From the NCBI GenBank assembly GCA_022796315.1, contig JAAWIL010000119.1, positions 1 through 6,465 on the forward strand: a DNA stretch of 6,465 bases, read 5' to 3'. Below, one piece after another: positions 5,483 to 6,465 of this stretch. Numbering within the stretch: position 1 is the first letter of the stretch; each line of letters starts with the position of its first letter. A program made the translations under genes and the position numbers. Under the pieces are notes generated by a model, which made no database searches, had not been told where the DNA came from, and saw only the letters and a list, made by a program, of their open reading frames with translations. The stretch comes from Oscillibacter sp. Lineage in GTDB: Bacteria; Bacillota; Clostridia; Oscillospirales; Oscillospiraceae.

Positions 5483-6335
5483 ACAGTCCGGCGGACTCCT
5501 TCCGCACCAGCAGAATTCCCAGGGTGCCCGGGCCGCAGTGGGAGAAGATGGTGCAGCCGGCCTTGGTCTCGATGATCTCGCCGAACCGGCCGTCCTCCCG
5601 CAGGTATTCCCGGGCAATGGACGCCAAATGATCATCGGGGCAGGTATCCACCAGGAGCGCCCGGCTGAGATCCAGGTCCTCCCGGCCCTTCAGGCGGTCT
5701 TCCAGGTAGTCCGTAATCACCCGCTCCATGGAGCCCCGGTACTTCTTCACCACGCCCATCTGGCCATCGGCCACCTCAATGCAGGGGTGGAGCCGCAGGA
5801 GATTCGCCCCCAGAGCCGTCACGGCGGAACAGCGTCCGCCCTTTTTCATATAGTCCAGCCGGTCCAGCACGAAGCTCATCTCCAGCCGCGGCGTCATCGA
5901 CGCCAGCAGAGCCAGGATCTCCTCCGAACCTTTGCCCGCCTCCGCCGCCTCGGCCGCCGCCAGCACCAGCATCCCGTGGCCCACCGAGAGATTTTCCGAG
6001 CTGAACACATAGACGTTGGGCAGCTCCTCCGCCGCCAGCTTGGCATTCTGGTGGCAGCAGGAGAACCCCGGCCCGATGTTGAGGTGAATCACCCCGTCGT
6101 ACTGGGCGGAAAGGGCCCGGAACCGCTCCTCATAGTCGGCGATGTTGACGGCGTTGGTGGTGGTGATCTCCCCGCCGGCATCCACATGGGCGGCAATGTC
6201 CGCCGTGGTGATGTCCACCCCGTCGTGATACAGCTCCCCGCCCTTGACAACGCCCAGGGGGAACCGTTCAATTCCATACCACTCCAGCACCGCCCCGGGC
6301 AGGTCGCAGGTGCTGTCTGTGGTAATCTTAATCAT
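5481..6335 (-). CDS. DegV-family fatty-acid-binding protein
   Basis: Cytoplasmic protein of 284 residues, within the family's usual 280-290. DegV/FakB-type proteins hold a fatty acid and, with FakA, allow its phosphorylation for lipid synthesis; members outside FakB have unclear roles. Visible features: the start MIKITTDSTCDLP; SFVLDRLDYMKKGGRCSA (154-171), the family's 'L..L.yL.kGGR' stretch; LRLHPCIEVADGQM (180-193); and SHCGPGTLGIL (265-275). The two lipid-contacting loops are divergent: the usual TSQPS reads TTTNAVN (58-64) and the usual LSGTYQSA reads FSCCHQNA (91-98). The Ser (92) and Thr that contact the carboxylate appear kept. The start is set by GGAGGAG (6349-6343), seven bases before the ATG. 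No fakA is in the window. Monocistronic, convergent with ridA. Its symbol is left blank because subfamily and ligand cannot be assigned. Confidence 0.92.
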   Translation of the reverse strand: MIKITTDSTCDLPGAVLEWYGIERFPLGVVKGGELYHDGVDITTADIAAHVDAGGEITTTNAVNIADYEERFRALSAQYDGVIHLNIGPGFSCCHQNAKLAAEELPNVYVFSSENLSVGHGMLVLAAAEAAEAGKGSEEILALLASMTPRLEMSFVLDRLDYMKKGGRCSAVTALGANLLRLHPCIEVADGQMGVVKKYRGSMERVITDYLEDRLKGREDLDLSRALLVDTCPDDHLASIAREYLREDGRFGEIIETKAGCTIFSHCGPGTLGILLVRKESAGL

Positions 6336-6367
6336 AAGGCGTCTCCTCCACTGGAAAAAATCACGTC

Positions 6368-6375
6368 ATTGTATA
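6368..6375 (-). promoter_or_regulatory. Possible -10 of DegV-family gene
   Basis: On the - strand TATACAAT (6375-6368) resembles a -10 element and would place the transcript start some 25-30 bases before the DegV ATG. The -35 is poor: TTGCTT (6399-6394) at 18 bases, or CTTCTT (6396-6391) at 17. The candidate -35 lies inside the large inverted repeat at 6385-6414. Confidence 0.35.
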
Positions 6376-6384
6376 GTCACCGCA

Positions 6385-6414
6385 GTTGAAAAGAAGCAAA
6401 TGCTTCTTTTCAAC
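6385..6414. repeat. 14-bp perfect inverted repeat, terminator-like
   Basis: GTTGAAAAGAAGCA (6385-6398) and TGCTTCTTTTCAAC (6401-6414) are perfect arms separated by two A's. As RNA it would fold with a four-to-six-base loop. The AAAAGAAGC ... GCTTCTTTT core resembles the other terminators in this window, but the T run is only four and is paired onward by CAAC. It may terminate a gene beyond the right edge, or act as an operator over the DegV promoter. Confidence 0.6.
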
Positions 6415-6453
6415 CCTGGGGCGCATAGGCGCCCCAGGGGCCGTGAAACGGCC
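6414..6453. repeat. Two abutting GC-rich hairpins at right edge
   Basis: CCCTGGGGCGC (6414-6424) and GCGCCCCAGGG (6429-6439) form a perfect 11-bp stem with an ATAG loop. GGCCGT (6439-6444) and ACGGCC (6448-6453) form a 6-bp stem with a GAA loop directly after it. They are followed by TGACGGTGG, which resembles sequence at 12-21. No gene is supported here. It may be the edge of a structured intergenic repeat. Confidence 0.5.
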
Positions 6454-6465
6454 TGACGGTGGACT

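Noticed and set aside
5538..6389. 283-residue open frame on the + strand opposite the DegV gene
   Set aside because: Shadow of a recognised gene; its composition follows the antisense codon bias and no domain is recognisable.

Overview
The window is GC-rich DNA that reads like a strictly anaerobic gut Bacillota of the Oscillospiraceae type (Flavonifractor/Lawsonibacter/Oscillibacter-like). The support is strong GC3 codon bias, AAGGAGG-type ribosome binding sites, a lipoprotein signal peptide of the MKKFLAVLLALVMVLSLAAC kind, and the gene families present. The genus assignment is inference. Five complete protein genes are supported. No rRNA, tRNA, CRISPR array or transposase was seen.

Layout. 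Positions 1-186 are non-coding and look partly like an edge of a structured, possibly dispersed repeat. A two-gene + strand unit follows: ygeW (knotted carbamoyltransferase, 187-1377) and arcC (carbamate kinase, 1438-2385), closed by an intrinsic terminator. Next, with its own promoter, is a BMP/PnrA-type solute-binding lipoprotein (2619-3899). It ends at a perfect 16-bp bidirectional terminator shared with a convergent - strand acyl-ACP thioesterase (3958-4701). The 340-base gap 4702-5041 holds divergent promoters and long structured leaders for the thioesterase (-) and ridA (+, 5042-5416). ridA ends at another bidirectional terminator facing a - strand DegV-family gene (5481-6335). The right edge (6385-6453) is three abutting perfect hairpins.

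How the genes may work together. YgeW plus carbamate kinase is the energy-conserving end of the anaerobic purine/urate catabolic pathway: phosphorolysis of a carbamoylated intermediate gives carbamoyl phosphate, and the kinase turns that into ATP. The BMP lipoprotein family binds nucleosides and could supply purines, but no transporter permease or ATPase lies beside it. RidA removes reactive enamine/imine intermediates of the sort produced by ammonia-lyases such as YgeX, which is often found with YgeW but is absent here. The thioesterase and the DegV protein both handle fatty acids or acyl chains. They are separated by ridA, and a functional link between them is only a suggestion.

No clearly new multi-gene system is visible. 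The most interesting unexplained material is non-coding: the ridA upstream region, with three copies of a TATGATWTCC motif and two strong hairpins; the thioesterase leader, with two overlapping, mutually exclusive stems; and the hairpin cluster at the right edge.
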